Under the pieces are notes generated by a model that did no database searches, was not told the DNA's origin, and was given only the letters and a program-made list of their open reading frames with translations. Shown here piece by piece: positions 63,195-64,000 of a stretch of DNA of 64,000 nt; positions within the stretch are counted from its first letter, which is position 1; each line of letters opens with the position of its first letter. The translations under genes and the position numbers were made by a program. Origin of the DNA: Mycolicibacterium porcinum (GTDB lineage: Bacteria > Actinomycetota > Actinomycetes > Mycobacteriales > Mycobacteriaceae); the NCBI GenBank assembly GCA_001942045.1, contig MSTD01000028.1, positions 1 through 64,000 on the forward strand, given 5' to 3'.

Positions 63195-64000
63195 GTGAAC
63201 GGGTTCAAGGGGTTCAGGTTCCAGCGTTTCGCCGTCGTCGCAGCGGTCACCGCACTAGCCCTGGCCGGGTGCTCGGGCGGCGACCGGGAAACCCCGTCGG
63301 CCGGCGGCAACGCCGAGCTGGGCACCACCAACGACATCAATCCGCAGGATGTGGCGAACCTGCGCCAAGGCGGCGACCTCCGCCTGGCGCTGACCGAGTT
63401 CCCGTCCAACTTCAACCCGCTGCACCTCGACGGCAACACCGGCGACGTCGGCGCGCTCACCCGGGCCACCTTGCCCCGCACCTTCGTGATCGCCGCCGAC
63501 GGGTCGGCGACGGTGAACACCGACTACTTCACCAATGTCGAACTGACGGGGACCAACCCCCAGGTGGTCACCTACACGATCAATCCCAAGGCGGTGTGGA
63601 CCGACGGCACCCCGATCACCTGGGAGGACATCAAGTTCCAGACCGAGGCCAACAGCGGCAAGAACCCGGAGTTCGTCATCGCCTCCCCCAATGGCTTCGA
63701 ACGGGTGGCCTCGGTGACCCGCGGCGTCGACGACCGCCAGGCGGTGATGACCTTCGAGAAGCCGTACGCGGACTGGAAGGGCATGTTCGCCGGTAACGGC
63801 CGGCTGCTGCCCAAGAGCATGACCGCGACCCCGGAGGCCTTCAACAAGGCACAGCTCAGCGGGCCCGGACCGTCGGCCGGCCCCTTCATGGTGTCCAACA
63901 TCGACCGGGGCGCACAGCGGATCACGTTGAGCCGCAACCCGAAATGGTGGGGTGCCCCGCCGCTGCTAGACAGCATCACCTACCTGGTCCTCGATGACGC
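63195..64000 (+). CDS. oppA: Peptide ABC transporter substrate-binding lipoprotein (OppA), cut by the window end
   Basis: Only the first 268 residues are present. GTG 63195 begins MNGFKGFRFQRFAVV, a lipoprotein signal with lipobox LAGC at about residues 23-26, then a type II SBP_bac_5 domain (GGDLRLALTEFPSNFNPLHLDGNTG and GTPITWEDIKFQTEA in outline). It lies 42 bp after the ATPase gene and delivers peptides to OppBCD. The remainder lies beyond base 64000. Confidence 0.92.
   Translation, partial: MNGFKGFRFQRFAVVAAVTALALAGCSGGDRETPSAGGNAELGTTNDINPQDVANLRQGGDLRLALTEFPSNFNPLHLDGNTGDVGALTRATLPRTFVIAADGSATVNTDYFTNVELTGTNPQVVTYTINPKAVWTDGTPITWEDIKFQTEANSGKNPEFVIASPNGFERVASVTRGVDDRQAVMTFEKPYADWKGMFAGNGRLLPKSMTATPEAFNKAQLSGPGPSAGPFMVSNIDRGAQRITLSRNPKWWGAPPLLDSITYLVLDD

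Overview
The window comes from a high-GC actinobacterium, almost certainly a rapidly growing mycobacterium (Mycolicibacterium type). Evidence: a mycobacterial F1Fo-ATP synthase operon with the b-delta fusion, gamma-loop and alpha-tail signatures; MurA with Asp in place of the catalytic Cys; murA immediately followed by an rRNA leader; Rho with a long disordered insertion; and a gene order that, from memory, matches the M. tuberculosis Rv1280c-Rv1315-rrs segment, interrupted by accessory blocks. Species cannot be fixed from the sequence alone.

Layout. 1-331: leader and three tandem promoters of an rRNA operon reading off the left edge on the minus strand, behind murA. 1.6-2.3 kb: murA and a divergent cob(I)alamin adenosyltransferase. 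2.3-10.7 kb: the ATP synthase operon (minus; atpI-like, B, E, F, FH, A, G, D, C, then a DUF2550 gene). 10.9-19.9 kb: wecA/rfe, Sua5, prmC, prfA, rpmE, an acyl-CoA synthetase with a divergent TetR regulator, and rho with a long leader. 19.9-26.3 kb: a tightly overlapping argS-lysA-hom-thrC-thrB operon, then tRNA-Arg(CCG).

26.5-42.9 kb is a mixed accessory block. It holds an acyl-CoA dehydrogenase/GntR/SnoaL cassette around one operator-like dyad. A sulfonate-type ABC transporter plus FMN monooxygenase operon follows, flanked by two paralogous secreted proteins built of 11-residue Trp repeats. Next come an F420-type oxidoreductase, a LiaSR-like two-component system with a DUF4097 protein, small metabolic enzymes, an Rrf2 regulator and a lipoprotein. 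43.0-49.7 kb returns to the conserved sulfate-activation cluster (cysD-cysNC-cysQ) with a beta-carbonic anhydrase and an MFS exporter. cysD is preceded by a strong promoter and a predicted leaderless 14-codon leader ORF.

49.7-59.3 kb is a second accessory block. A TrcRS-like two-component system appears to head an operon of two ArnT/PMT-type membrane glycosyltransferases and a GT2-GtrA protein, with a divergent exported DUF5666-like protein. Next to it lies a tandem array of three small exported paralogues. 59.4-64.0 kb is a peptide-type ABC transporter (oppB-oppC-oppDF-oppA, the last cut by the window edge), also with a mini-ORF at its 5' end.

The most unusual features are the 11-residue-repeat secreted pair, the three tandem exported peptides with ribosome-site hairpins, the TrcRS/glycosyltransferase island, and the leaderless leader ORFs of cysD and oppB. 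Leaderless starts are also proposed for several other genes. All functional statements are from sequence inspection and remembered family features; no database search was run.
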